Counted from the stretch's first letter, positions 1-9,117 are shown. The stretch is DNA of 41,055 bases from Gammaproteobacteria bacterium (GCA_024277815.1 JAJRUM010000007.1:1-41055), one strand, 5' to 3'. Notes: generated by a model from the sequence alone, not told the origin. A program made the numbers and translations.

Positions 1-934
1 AGCCGCAACTCCAGGCTGGTTGATGAGCTCGGCAAAATGAGTTTAGCAAATTAGAGATCGGGGTCTAGCCGCAACTGGGCGTGTGCCTCGGTGGTTGTTT
101 GAAGCAGTTTAGCAAATTAGAGATCGGGGTCTAGCCGCAACTTTGATGGTGGGTTATTAGTCTGTAGTTTCAGTTTAGCAAATTAGAGATCGGGGTCTAG
201 CCGCAACTCTCCGGGTCCACCTGAGGCGCAAAGAAACAGTTTAGCAAATTAGAGATCGGGGTCTAGCCGCAACTGCGGGCCTTATAGCCCCTGTGGTGGC
301 TGCCAGTTTAGCAAATTAGAGATCGGGGTCTAGCCGCAACTCAGACACAATTTTAGTTGTCTGCGCGGTAAGTTTAGCAAATTAGAGATCGGGGTCTAGC
401 CGCAACAGAAGATTGTCACTGTTGACGGCATTCTGCAGTTTAGCAAATTAGAGATCGGGGTCTAGCCGCAACGTAACAGGCAACGGCGTCATGAACGCGG
501 AAAGTTTAGCAAATTAGAGATCGGGGTCTAGCCGCAACAGAATGTACGTACGGAGTTAATCAAGAACGAGTTTAGCAAATTAGAGATCGGGGTCTAGCCG
601 CAACTTGTAGCTCGGCAACCATGATTCGTTCTTTAAGTTTAGCAAATTAGAGATCGGGGTCTAGCCGCAACGTATACGTCACTATGTCGCCACCGCAATA
701 GAGTTTAGCAAATTAGAGATCGGGGTCTAGCCGCAACCAATATGCCCCTGGTAGTGTAGTTTGGCGTAGTTTAGCAAATTAGAGATCGGGGTCTAGCCGC
801 AACAACCGCACCCATCGCCAGATTAGCAGCGATAGTTTAGCAAATTAGAGATCGGGGTCTAGCCGCAACTTTTTCTGGGGCGTTGACTAGTGTTTAACAG
901 TTTAGCAAATTAGAGATCGGGGTCTAGCCGCAAC
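1..934 (-). CRISPR. CRISPR array, type II-C-like repeat, 14 full repeats plus a partial one
   Basis: Fourteen identical 36-bp direct repeats start at 40, 106, 172, 238, 305, 371, 437, 503, 569, 636, 702, 768, 834 and 899. The last 9 bases of another repeat occupy 1-9, so the array continues left of the window. The 14 spacers are all different and 29-31 bp long, mostly 30. On the minus strand the repeat begins GTTGCGGCTAGACC and ends ATTTGCTAAACT. Its ends pair imperfectly (GTTGCGGC against GCTAAACT), and from memory this resembles type II-C repeats such as those of Neisseria and Parvibaculum. By that analogy crRNA would be spacer followed by repeat, read on the minus strand. The repeats show no decay at the right end. 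No cas1, cas2, cas9 or tracrRNA anti-repeat is present here, so the subtype rests on the repeat alone. Confidence 0.95.
899..907 (-). promoter_or_regulatory. Extended -10 element inside the CRISPR repeat (last copy shown)
   Basis: Read on the minus strand, every repeat ends TGCTAAACT. This has the form of an extended -10 promoter element, TGn followed by TAAACT (4 of 6 matches to TATAAT). Neisseria II-C repeats end similarly, in TGCTACAAT, and there each repeat starts transcription inside the next spacer. All 14 full copies here keep the element; the coordinates give the copy nearest kefC. Promoter activity is inferred by analogy. Confidence 0.45.
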
Positions 935-1002
935 AGCTCTGGGCAACCAATTGACCTCCTGACCTACGCCCAATTTCAGTACCACATTGTCGGTGCGAAC
1001 TA

Positions 1003-2826
1003 TCAACCATCCCGACTTTCGCTGTCTGCCTGCAATACCTGCTTCAGGCTTTCAAGATTCTGGCGGATACGCAGGCCATATTCATGGTCGTCCCCCCATA
1101 CTTCGTAAAGGCTGAGCATGCCCTCAGCATCATGCTGATCGAAGGTTTCTGCCATGCGCTTCGCACGGCCTCCATCCAGGCCGAGCAGTTTTAGCGCCTC
1201 CTCACCCATGGTCAGCGCCGAGCCATAAGTCTCACGGACAATAAAATCCGCGCCAACCTCCATTAACTCATAGGCATGCACCCGGTCATAAGCCCGCGCC
1301 AGCACCTTTAGTTGTGGAAAAAGCAGCTTGGAGATATGCAGCATTTTTACCGCCTTGTCCCGGTCGTCAATAGCGATAACCAGCAAACGCGCCTGCTCCG
1401 CACCCGCAGCCCTGAGCAGTTCGCCCCGCGCCGCATCACCGTAGAACACCTGGTTGCCAAAACGTCCGGTCAGCTCAATCTGTCCGGCATCATGATCCAG
1501 CAGGGTGGTTTTGAAACCACTGGCTTTCAGCAAGCGCGAGATAATCTGCCCAAAACGACCGTAGCCGGCAATAATAACCGGGCTGTCCCCACCCTCAATT
1601 TCATTGTCTTCACTGCGATCACAGGTCCTCGATAAGCGCGGCTGTACCAGTTTTTCAAACAATATGATCGTGACCGGTGTCGACATCATTGACAGCACCA
1701 CCACAATGATCAGGTGGTTGGCAACTTCAGCGCTGAGTGCGTGCGTCTGTAAAGCAAACGACAGCAACAAAAAGGCAAACTCGCCACCCTGGGCCAGCAC
1801 AAAACTGAACATCAGGTTATCTGCAACCTGCAGTTTGAAGCCCCAGCCAAGCACCAGCAGTATGGTAAATTTGAGTAGCATCAAACCCACTACCAGCAAT
1901 GTGATAAGCGCCGGGTTTGCACCAATCAGACCGAGATCAATGCTGGCCCCCACGGCCATGAAGAACAGGCCTAGCAGCAGCCCCTTGAATGGTTCGATAC
2001 TGGCTTCCAGTTCATGCCGGAACTCACTTTCCGCCATGACTACACCTGCCAGAAAAGTACCCAAAGCAGGTGAGAGCCCCACCGCATGCATCGCCAGCGT
2101 AATACCAACGACCAGCAACAGAGCGGTGGCAATAAAAATCTCATGACTGCGTGTTTTGGCAATATAGCGGAATACGGGACGGGTCAAAAACCGGCCCGCC
2201 AGGCCGATGCCGACCACCACGCCAAGAATCATCAAGGCACTCAACCAGCCGGGGCGTTCATTGACCTCACTGGCCGCACTTGCCGCCAGGTCACTACTGA
2301 AAAACTCAGGCATCGCCAGAAACGGCAAAATGGCCAACATCGGAATGACCGCAATATCCTGGAACAGCAGGACCGAGAAGCTGCTTTGTCCGGCGACTGT
2401 TTTCATCCAGCCTTTTTCATCCAGTGTTTGCAACACAATGGCCGTGGAGGACATTGACAACACCAGCCCGATGACCAGGGCAGTCTGCCAGGCATAACCC
2501 GCCAACAAACAGATCAGCCCAACGGCCAGGGCTGTGACGCTGACCTGCAACCCACCCAGGCCGATAATTGAGGAACGCATACGCCACAGTACCGCCGGCT
2601 CAAGCTCAAGCCCGACCAGGAACAGCATCAAAACCACACCGTACTCGGCGAAATGCATGATGTCCTGACCTTCTTCGCCCACCAGGCCCAACAGGTATGG
2701 GCCAATGATCACGCCCGCCAGCAGATATCCTAATGCAGAACCGAGGCCCAGGCGCTTCGCCACCGGTACAGCAATGACAGCAGCAGCAAGGTATACAAAG
2801 GCATGAACAAAAAAACCACTTTCCAT
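1003..2826 (-). CDS. kefC: Kef-type K+/H+ antiporter with TrkA-N domain
   Basis: A 607-residue inner-membrane monovalent cation:proton antiporter of the CPA2 family, closest in layout to KefB/KefC, which release K+ and acidify the cytoplasm during electrophile stress. Residues 1-395 form a many-helix membrane domain with the family signature FQDIAVIP at 155-162 and GLFFMAVG near 286-293. A cytoplasmic TrkA-N nucleotide-binding domain follows, with GYGRFG at 421-426, LDHD at 443-446 and GDA at 463-465. Length matches E. coli KefC (about 620). The ATG at 2826 is preceded by AGGAGA. It lies 65 bp after ampG on the same strand and ends 68 bp before the CRISPR array. No kefF/kefG-type oxidoreductase subunit is adjacent, so glutathione gating is not shown. 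KefB versus KefC cannot be decided from sequence alone. Confidence 0.88.
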   Translation of the reverse strand: MESGFFVHAFVYLAAAVIAVPVAKRLGLGSALGYLLAGVIIGPYLLGLVGEEGQDIMHFAEYGVVLMLFLVGLELEPAVLWRMRSSIIGLGGLQVSVTALAVGLICLLAGYAWQTALVIGLVLSMSSTAIVLQTLDEKGWMKTVAGQSSFSVLLFQDIAVIPMLAILPFLAMPEFFSSDLAASAASEVNERPGWLSALMILGVVVGIGLAGRFLTRPVFRYIAKTRSHEIFIATALLLVVGITLAMHAVGLSPALGTFLAGVVMAESEFRHELEASIEPFKGLLLGLFFMAVGASIDLGLIGANPALITLLVVGLMLLKFTILLVLGWGFKLQVADNLMFSFVLAQGGEFAFLLLSFALQTHALSAEVANHLIIVVVLSMMSTPVTIILFEKLVQPRLSRTCDRSEDNEIEGGDSPVIIAGYGRFGQIISRLLKASGFKTTLLDHDAGQIELTGRFGNQVFYGDAARGELLRAAGAEQARLLVIAIDDRDKAVKMLHISKLLFPQLKVLARAYDRVHAYELMEVGADFIVRETYGSALTMGEEALKLLGLDGGRAKRMAETFDQHDAEGMLSLYEVWGDDHEYGLRIRQNLESLKQVLQADSESRDG

Positions 2827-2891
2827 AAATTGATCTCCTGCTGAAGATCATACAGGGGTTTTAGTTTTCTGGAATAACAGCCTGCGAGAGC

Positions 2892-4160
2892 CTATTTATA
2901 CGCGCTATTGCCATTCCATGGCGCTACCTTGAACAGCAACAACATTCCGGGAATCGCCACCAGCGTGCAAATGATAAAAAACTGGGTGTAGCCAATGGCT
3001 TCGATAATGAAACCTGTCGAAGCATTCGCAAAGGTTCTCGGGATCGCAATAAAACTGCTGAACAGGGCGAACTGCGTCGCCGTAAAGGCCTTACTGGTCT
3101 CGCGCGCCATGTAAGCCGTTAAGGCAATAGCACCAAGGCCTACGCCCAGGTATTCACCACTGACCACGATAAACAGACCCAGCGGGAAATGGCCCACCGT
3201 ACTCAGCCAGACATAACCGAGGATGGTGAACATCTGCACAAAGCCAAAAATCCACAGGGCCCGGTTGATACTCAGCTTCAACATCGCCACGCCACCCAGG
3301 ATACCGCCCGCGATAACCGCCCACAGCGCAGCCGCCTTGGCGATCGAGCCAATCTCGGTATTGCTGAAACCCATATCAATATAGAAGGGTGTCGCCAGTG
3401 CGGTCGCCATATTGTCACCGAGTTTATAAAGGAACATGAAAGCCAGAATTGCCAGGCCGGTGCGGATACCATCGCGGGAGAAAAACTCGACGAATGGATC
3501 AACCACCGCCTGCCTCAATGTGCCGGGTGCCAGTGCATCATCGCTGACCTCGCGGATGATCAGCGAAGTTGCTATTCCAACACCCATGAACGCCGCTGTC
3601 ACCCAGTAGACGACCGACCATGGCAGGTGATCCGACAAAATCAGCGCCAGCGAACCGGGAATAAGCGAGGACAAACGGTAGGCGTTGACAAAGAATGACG
3701 TACCCGTGCCAAGCTCATCATCGGCCAGCAACTCACGCCGATAGGCATCGATGACGATGTCCTGGCTGGCACTGAAAAGGGAGATAATAAAAACCGTAAC
3801 AACGATAGCCTGCAATGACACCGATGGGTCAAAACGGCCCAGAGCAGCGATCGATAACAGCAAACCCACCTGGGTAAACAACGCCCAGCCCCGCCGCCGC
3901 CCGAGAAAGGGCAGCTTGAAACGATCCATCAGTGGCGACCAGGCAAACTTCCACGTATACGGTAATGAAACCAGTGCAAACAGGCCGATGGTGGCCAGGT
4001 CGACATCGTGACCCCGCAACCACGCCGGTACCAGTTGAAACAACACGTATAACGGCATGCCCGACGTAAAGCCAAGAAATATACAGGTCACCATCTTGCG
4101 ATTGAGCAGGATTTCCTGCCAGCGCCTGGGGGTAGGGTTCACTGCTTTGTCAGCCGTCAC
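2892..4160 (-). CDS. ampG: AmpG-like muropeptide permease (MFS)
   Basis: A 422-residue polytopic transporter of the major facilitator family. AmpG proteins import anhydro-muropeptides released during wall turnover into the cytoplasm for recycling. The N-terminal region has the AmpG features LGFTSGMPL, TIGLFALV and WSPLMDR followed by FLGRRRGW, which match the recalled E. coli protein closely. It is shorter than E. coli AmpG (491), consistent with about 12 helices and no C-terminal extension. The start is GTG at 4160, overlapping the xthA stop in a GTGA junction, so the two are translationally coupled. It fits a genome that also carries rlpA, mltB and dacA in this window. No ampC or ampR is nearby. 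Confidence 0.88.
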   Translation of the reverse strand: MTADKAVNPTPRRWQEILLNRKMVTCIFLGFTSGMPLYVLFQLVPAWLRGHDVDLATIGLFALVSLPYTWKFAWSPLMDRFKLPFLGRRRGWALFTQVGLLLSIAALGRFDPSVSLQAIVVTVFIISLFSASQDIVIDAYRRELLADDELGTGTSFFVNAYRLSSLIPGSLALILSDHLPWSVVYWVTAAFMGVGIATSLIIREVSDDALAPGTLRQAVVDPFVEFFSRDGIRTGLAILAFMFLYKLGDNMATALATPFYIDMGFSNTEIGSIAKAAALWAVIAGGILGGVAMLKLSINRALWIFGFVQMFTILGYVWLSTVGHFPLGLFIVVSGEYLGVGLGAIALTAYMARETSKAFTATQFALFSSFIAIPRTFANASTGFIIEAIGYTQFFIICTLVAIPGMLLLFKVAPWNGNSAYK

Positions 4161-4939
4161 CGAATTTCAAAATCGTAGTCAATGATCAGGGGTGCATGGT
4201 CTGAGAAACGCGCGTCTTTGTAGATTTCAACCACCTTCGCCGTGGCAGCGATGCCGGGTGTAGCCACCTGGTAGTCAATGCGCCAACCGGTGTTATTGGC
4301 CCAGGCCTGGCCCCGGTTAGACCACCACGTGTAGTGGTGTTCGCCGGGTTCAACCTGGCGAAAAACATCGACCATACCCACCGGGCCGAACAGCTCATCC
4401 ATCCAGGCACGTTCCGCCGGCAGAAAACCGGAATTCTTCTGGTTGCCGCGCCAGTTTTTAATGTCAATTTTCTTATGTGCGATATTCCAGTCACCACAGA
4501 TGACATATTCCCGCCCCTCGGCCACCATGGCTTTAAGCAATGGCTGCAGGTAATCCATAGTCTGGTACTTGATCAGTTGGCGCTCCTCTTTGGAGGAGCC
4601 GGATTGCATGTATAAGGAGATGACCGTCAGGTTGCCAAAATCTGCCCTGATCCAGCGACCTTCATAGTCCATCACATCCCAGCCAATGCCTGCGGTCAAC
4701 GTTGTGACAGGGTGACGGGTGTAAATGGCGACGCCGCTATAACCCTTCTTTTGGGCATCATGAAAAAAGCGTTGGTAACCCGCCGGAGAAAATACCGGGT
4801 CCGACAACTGGTGCTCCTGTGCCTTGGTCTCCTGGATACAGACGACGTCCGGAGCCTGCTTTTGCATCCAATCGAAAAAGCCTTTCCGTGCTGCGGCGCG
4901 GATGCCATTGGTATTGATACTGATGATTCGCATAGGCAT
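4157..4939 (-). CDS. xthA: Exodeoxyribonuclease III at the crc-like locus
   Basis: A 260-residue endonuclease/exonuclease/phosphatase-fold protein. ExoIII acts at abasic sites and degrades 3' ends in base-excision repair. The metal and catalytic motifs are all present: NTNGIRAA at the N-terminus, QETKAQ with the metal-binding Glu, YMQSGS, GDWNIAH with the Asp/Asn pair, and SDHAPL near the C-terminus. The gene is divergent from pyrE, where Pseudomonas has crc, a catalytically dead ExoIII relative that acts with Hfq in catabolite repression. The body is Crc-like (KNWRGNQKNSGFLPAERAWMD), but the catalytic residues lost in Crc are kept here, so an active nuclease is the better call. Two starts are possible: ATG at 4939 or ATG at 4933 (MRIIS, the usual family start). 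Neither has a strong ribosome-binding site. Confidence 0.88.
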   Translation of the reverse strand: MPMRIISINTNGIRAAARKGFFDWMQKQAPDVVCIQETKAQEHQLSDPVFSPAGYQRFFHDAQKKGYSGVAIYTRHPVTTLTAGIGWDVMDYEGRWIRADFGNLTVISLYMQSGSSKEERQLIKYQTMDYLQPLLKAMVAEGREYVICGDWNIAHKKIDIKNWRGNQKNSGFLPAERAWMDELFGPVGMVDVFRQVEPGEHHYTWWSNRGQAWANNTGWRIDYQVATPGIAATAKVVEIYKDARFSDHAPLIIDYDFEIR

Positions 4940-5057
4940 TCAGCATAACCGGCTCAGGCCGGCATGTCATGACCGAAACACGCTACAGCAAAAAATATAT
5001 CAGCCTGGATCACAGCGATACATTGCAGCACGGACAAAGCCGCGAGATACTATCCCG

Positions 5058-5699
5058 ATGCAGAGTTACAAGCAGAAATTTTTTGAGCTGGCGCTGGCGC
5101 GCGGCAACCTTGGATTTGGCGAGTTTACGCTTAAATCCGGACGTGTCAGCCCCTATTTTTTCAACGCCGGTGGCTTTGACGATGGCCACAGCCTGCAATT
5201 GCTGGCCGATTGCTATGCGCAGGCTATCATCGAAGCTGGCGTCGCTTTCGATATGCTGTTCGGGCCAGCCTACAAGGGTATACCGCTGGCTGCCGGCATC
5301 GCCATCATGCTGAATATCAACCAGCGGCGAAATATCCCGTTTGCGTATAACCGCAAGGAAGCTAAAGATCATGGTGAAGGTGGCGTTCTCGTCGGTGCCC
5401 CATTGCAAGGCAATGTGCTGATTACCGATGATGTCATTTCAGCCGGCACTTCGGTGCGGGAGTCTATCGAGTGGATTCAGAAAGCCGGTGCAAAACCTTG
5501 CGGTATTGCCATCGCACTGGACCGGCAGGAACGTGGCAAAAGCAGTAAGTCAGCTGCGCAGGAAGTTGCCGATGAGTTCGGTATACCCGTCATTGCGATA
5601 GCCGGGCTGACAGACTTAATTGAATTCCTTGAAAGCCAATCCGTTGCAAATATCGACATTGGAGCACTTCAGCAGTATCGTAGCCACTATGGGGTCTAG
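5058..5699 (+). CDS. pyrE: Orotate phosphoribosyltransferase
   Basis: A 213-residue cytoplasmic enzyme, the same length as E. coli PyrE. It joins orotate to PRPP to give orotidine 5'-monophosphate, the fifth step of pyrimidine synthesis; pyrF, the next step, is in this window at 13521. The PRPP-binding motif VLITDDVISAGTS lies at 120-132, and the family N-terminus FTLKSGRVSPYFFNAG is intact. The open frame extends upstream, but ATG at 5058 (MQSYKQ) gives the family length. The gene is divergent from xthA with 118 bp between them. Its last bases contain the start of the next gene, an overlap of 11 bp. No PyrE-type leader attenuator was recognised. Confidence 0.95.
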   Translation: MQSYKQKFFELALARGNLGFGEFTLKSGRVSPYFFNAGGFDDGHSLQLLADCYAQAIIEAGVAFDMLFGPAYKGIPLAAGIAIMLNINQRRNIPFAYNRKEAKDHGEGGVLVGAPLQGNVLITDDVISAGTSVRESIEWIQKAGAKPCGIAIALDRQERGKSSKSAAQEVADEFGIPVIAIAGLTDLIEFLESQSVANIDIGALQQYRSHYGV

Positions 5700-6318
5700 A
5701 TTACAAAGGATTGTAGTAGTCGTTTTTGCCGGCAGCCTGTGCCTGCTGTCTGTCCCGGTGTCCGCTGAATCTTACCGCTGGAAAGACAAGGACGGCAACG
5801 TTCACTATGGTGCGATCGTACCACCAGAGTATGCTGAGCAACCCTACGATGTCATCAGCGAATCCGGTATCGTCATTGAGCACGTTGAAGACACCAGCGA
5901 ATCCATGGCCGCCAGAGCAAAACGCGCGGTCAAGGAGCGGGCACCACTGATTTCTGAAGACCAGCGCCGGCGCCAGTCAGATCGACTGCTGGTCATCCAG
6001 TACCAGTCCGAAGCGGACATTCAGAAAGCCCAGGACCTGGCTATCGCCCAGCTGGGCTACGATTCCACGCTGTTCCACCAATCGGTCGCAAGCACAAGTG
6101 CTGCCATTCGCGACCAGATCCACCGGGCCGCTGATCAGCAGCGCGCGGGTTCCAGTATTGATGCCGAGCAGCAAGAGCAGATCGACTTGCTTTACAAACG
6201 CCTGACTCTGGATAAAAGAAGAATCAGTTTACTTGCCAGCAGGGAAGCAAAAATTCGTGACCGTTACAAGTCGGAGCTTGACCGCTGGCGCATGCTGACA
6301 GCCGACGACCGAAGCTAG
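5689..6318 (+). CDS. DUF4124-type periplasmic protein
   Basis: A 209-residue exported protein of unknown function. An N-terminal signal peptide (residues 1 to about 26, ending VPVSA) is followed by SYRWKDKDGNVHYG, the short motif that defines DUF4124 proteins. The rest is charged, helical and probably coiled-coil, with many Arg, Gln and Glu residues. The start at ATG 5689 overlaps pyrE by 11 bp and puts the signal peptide at the N-terminus; an upstream start at 5620 would bury it inside pyrE. It lies 16 bp before the DUF3426 gene, suggesting co-transcription. DUF4124 proteins are common in gammaproteobacteria and have no settled role. Confidence 0.75.
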   Translation: MGSRLQRIVVVVFAGSLCLLSVPVSAESYRWKDKDGNVHYGAIVPPEYAEQPYDVISESGIVIEHVEDTSESMAARAKRAVKERAPLISEDQRRRQSDRLLVIQYQSEADIQKAQDLAIAQLGYDSTLFHQSVASTSAAIRDQIHRAADQQRAGSSIDAEQQEQIDLLYKRLTLDKRRISLLASREAKIRDRYKSELDRWRMLTADDRS

Positions 6319-6334
6319 TCCTCCCGGCTGCCTG

Positions 6335-7066
6335 ATGTTTACCCGCTGCCCACAGTGCAAAACAGTTCATCCCCTGAATGCACAGGTCCTTTCCCATGCG
6401 CGCGGCCTGGTGCAGTGCGCCTCTTGCGGCAAGAAATTCAGCGCCCTGCACTGCCTGTTTGACCAGTGGCCTGCGGGCCAGGCCCACAGCCCCAGATCCG
6501 GCCACGACACAAACCCGCCAGTGATCGGTAAAGCCGGGGATAAAAAAGTACCGGTGAACACGCAACAACCAGCCGGGCCAGACACACCCGACTCGGACCC
6601 CCACCGCCTGGCCTGGGGGTTGATGACCGCCCTGCTGGTGCTGATTACCATTGCCAACACAACCTGGACGTTCCGCGAAACCCTGCTGCAAGTACCCACC
6701 GTCTACGCCTGGCTGGAGAATAACGGCTGGTTGCAAGCCAAACAGGAAGGCCTGTTAAAAGACCCGGCCCAGATCCAGCTTACCAGCCGTGATATGCACG
6801 CCCATCCCACCCGAACCGGCATCCTGGTTCTGAGCCTGACCTTCGTAAACCTTGCCCGGCACCCACAGGTTTTCCCGATTCTCAGAATTACGCTGCTGGA
6901 TGGTTCCAACCAGCCAATCGCACAGCGCCGCTTTCAGCCAGCCGACTACCTGCGCAGCGGTGCGAACACCCAAGCCGGCCTGGCCACCTATGTATTCCTG
7001 CCGGTTTTGCTGGAACTTGGAGACCCCGGAGAACAAGCCGTTGGCTTTGAAATCCAGTTTCTTTAA
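6335..7066 (+). CDS. Zinc-ribbon membrane protein, DUF3426
   Basis: A 243-residue protein with an N-terminal MJ0042-type zinc ribbon (Cys5, Cys8, Cys28, Cys31), a Pro/Gly-rich linker, one transmembrane helix at about 92-113, and a C-terminal DUF3426 domain with beta-strand character. The predicted topology puts the zinc ribbon in the cytoplasm and the DUF3426 part in the periplasm. Its function is unknown. In Pseudomonas, as I recall, a similar gene sits near prmA, dusB, fis and purH. Here it is the last gene before fis, and prmA and dusB are missing from the stretch. The start at ATG 6335 has no obvious Shine-Dalgarno sequence. Confidence 0.78.
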   Translation: MFTRCPQCKTVHPLNAQVLSHARGLVQCASCGKKFSALHCLFDQWPAGQAHSPRSGHDTNPPVIGKAGDKKVPVNTQQPAGPDTPDSDPHRLAWGLMTALLVLITIANTTWTFRETLLQVPTVYAWLENNGWLQAKQEGLLKDPAQIQLTSRDMHAHPTRTGILVLSLTFVNLARHPQVFPILRITLLDGSNQPIAQRRFQPADYLRSGANTQAGLATYVFLPVLLELGDPGEQAVGFEIQFL

Positions 7067-7173
7067 AAAGCGAGTGAACTGCCCGAGACAAATATGTTAG
7101 TGTTCAAATATAGAGCAAAATAACAAAAACTCCAAAAAATACACCACCAGCAACGCAGTGACAGCACACGATC

Positions 7174-7455
7174 ATGCAAGCAGATTCAGACCAGGTTATT
7201 CCCCTCAGGCAACATGTACAAAACACCATTAGCAGATATCTTCAGGACATGGGCAACACCGCCCCGGAAAACCTTTACCAGATGTTGCTCGCTGAAATAG
7301 AACCCCCACTGATTGAGGAAATCCTCAAGTGTACCGGCGGCAATCAATCACGCGCAGCAGGCATGCTGGGGATTACCCGCAACACCCTGCGTACCAAGAT
7401 GCAGCGCTACTCCATTAACGCACGCTCCAGCAAGATAACGCGGCTACGGCGGTGA
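7174..7455 (+). CDS. fis: Fis-family nucleoid protein
   Basis: A 93-residue DNA-binding protein. Fis binds and bends DNA and adjusts transcription of growth-linked genes. The C-terminal helix-turn-helix (about 57-80, GNQSRAAGMLGITRNTLRTK) is close to the recalled E. coli sequence, while the N-terminal part is more divergent. A basic tail of about 12 residues follows the helix-turn-helix. E. coli Fis is 98 residues. An AT-rich gap of 107 bp separates it from the DUF3426 gene, and purH begins 96 bp downstream. In enterics fis is the second gene after dusB; here dusB is absent, so fis may have its own promoter in the AT-rich gap at 7067-7173. Confidence 0.9.
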   Translation: MQADSDQVIPLRQHVQNTISRYLQDMGNTAPENLYQMLLAEIEPPLIEEILKCTGGNQSRAAGMLGITRNTLRTKMQRYSINARSSKITRLRR

Positions 7456-7551
7456 TTGCGCCCATGCCTGGCGTACGCTGCGTGCTCTCCGCATAACTGC
7501 CCTGTTGGAGCAGCCTCTTTCATATTTGGATCTTTTATAGTTGGGACTTAA

Positions 7552-9117
7552 ATGCCTTCTGCACAGAAATTCGCACTGCTAAGCGTTTCCGATAAAACCG
7601 GCCTGAAAGAATTTGCCGGCCAGCTACTTACACAGGGGTACACGCTACTGAGTACAGGTGGCACACGAAAGCTCCTGCGTGAAGCCGGGCTCGCTGTCAC
7701 GGGCGTCAGTGAACACACCGGCTTTGCTGAAATAATGGATGGCCGCGTCAAAACGCTGCACCCGCGTATCCATGGCGGCATACTTGGACGCGCCCGGGAT
7801 CACGACGTTATGCAGGCGCAGGATATACCGCCGATTGACCTGGTCATCGTCAACCTGTATCCATTTGAGGCCGTCACCGAAAATGATGCTTGCAGCCTTG
7901 AGGACGCAATAGAAAATATTGATATCGGCGGGCCGGCGATGGTGCGGGCCGCCGCCAAAAACCATGCCCGCGTCACCGTGGTTGTAGACCCGGCCGACTA
8001 TCCGGCCGTTGCCACCGAACTGGCAGCGTCGGGCGGGGTACAAGACAGTACGCGCTTCATGCTGGCCAGCAAGGCATTCTCACACACGGCCCGCTACGAT
8101 GGCCTGGTAGCCGCATACTTAAGCCGCAGGACCAGTGACGGCAACCAGCCCACTGCGTTTCCCGACTACATTACGCCACAATATCAAAGCCGGCAGGAAC
8201 TGCGCTACGGCGAGAACCCACACCAGGCTGCTGCATTTTATGGAGAGTCAGGAACCCTTCCAGCAGGTATCGCCGCCGCCACGCAATTACAGGGCAAGGC
8301 GTTGTCGTATAACAACATTAACGATGCTGACGCAGCGCTGGAATGTGTCAAACAGTTTACCCGGCAACCTGCCTGCGTCATTGTCAAACATGCCAACCCG
8401 TGTGGAGTCGCGACAGCTGACAGGAACATTGACGCCTATCTGAACGCTTTTACCACCGACCCCGTATCAAGCTTTGGTGGCATCATCGCTTTCAATCACG
8501 CACTGGACCCTGAAACGGCCGCCGCCATCACCGACAAACAATTTGTTGAAGTCGTCATCGCGCCGGCTTTCAGTGCAGAGGCGACAGCGTGTTTCGCCAG
8601 CAAGCCCAATGTGCGCCTGCTGCAAAGCGCGAACCAGCAACAGCCGGCCGGCAGTCTGCATTTCCAGCAGGTCTCAGGCGGGATGCTGGTACAGCAAAAA
8701 GATGCTGACCGGGTCAGGCGGAAGGATTGCCATTGCGTCAGCGAGCGCGAACCCACCGAACAGGAATGGCTGGACATGCTGTTTGCCTGGAAAGTTGCCC
8801 GCATGGCCAAATCCAATGCCATCATTTTTGCCGCCAGTGGTCGCACGTTGGGAGTCGGTGCCGGCCAGATGAGTCGTATTGATTCTACCCGCATAGCCCG
8901 CTGGAAAGCTGGCGACGCAAATCTGGACCTGGAAGGCGCCGCAATGGCATCTGATGCCTTCTTCCCGTTCCGGGATGGTATCGATACTGCAGCTGAAGCG
9001 GGTATCAAGGCAGTCATCCAGCCGGGTGGCTCCATGCGTGATAGTGAAGTCATCGCAGCCGCCAACGAGCATGGTATCGCTATGGTATTTACCGGGGTGC
9101 GTCACTTCCGGCACTAA
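7552..9117 (+). CDS. purH: Bifunctional AICAR transformylase/IMP cyclohydrolase
   Basis: A 521-residue cytoplasmic enzyme for the last two steps of IMP synthesis: formylation of AICAR, then ring closure. The N-terminal MGS-like cyclohydrolase domain starts [10 protein letters not shown] and has LLSTGGTRK near 32-40 and [14 protein letters not shown] at 63-76. The C-terminal transformylase domain carries RYGENPHQ at 218-225 and the catalytic Lys-His in VKHANPCG at 278-285, with DPVSSFGG after it. Length matches E. coli PurH (529). It is followed by purD after 80 bp, the usual purHD pair. No PurR-type operator was recognised upstream. Confidence 0.96.
   Translation: MPSAQKFALLSVSDKTGLKEFAGQLLTQGYTLLSTGGTRKLLREAGLAVTGVSEHTGFAEIMDGRVKTLHPRIHGGILGRARDHDVMQAQDIPPIDLVIVNLYPFEAVTENDACSLEDAIENIDIGGPAMVRAAAKNHARVTVVVDPADYPAVATELAASGGVQDSTRFMLASKAFSHTARYDGLVAAYLSRRTSDGNQPTAFPDYITPQYQSRQELRYGENPHQAAAFYGESGTLPAGIAAATQLQGKALSYNNINDADAALECVKQFTRQPACVIVKHANPCGVATADRNIDAYLNAFTTDPVSSFGGIIAFNHALDPETAAAITDKQFVEVVIAPAFSAEATACFASKPNVRLLQSANQQQPAGSLHFQQVSGGMLVQQKDADRVRRKDCHCVSEREPTEQEWLDMLFAWKVARMAKSNAIIFAASGRTLGVGAGQMSRIDSTRIARWKAGDANLDLEGAAMASDAFFPFRDGIDTAAEAGIKAVIQPGGSMRDSEVIAAANEHGIAMVFTGVRHFRH

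Noticed and set aside
965..1000. A possible degenerate final repeat one spacer length (30 bp) after the last repeat
   Set aside because: Aligned at the right offset only about 8 of 36 bases match, and only the last three bases (AAC) match in a row. This is what chance gives.
935..1002. A tracrRNA anti-repeat next to the array
   Set aside because: Neither strand matches the repeat core or its complement beyond a few bases.
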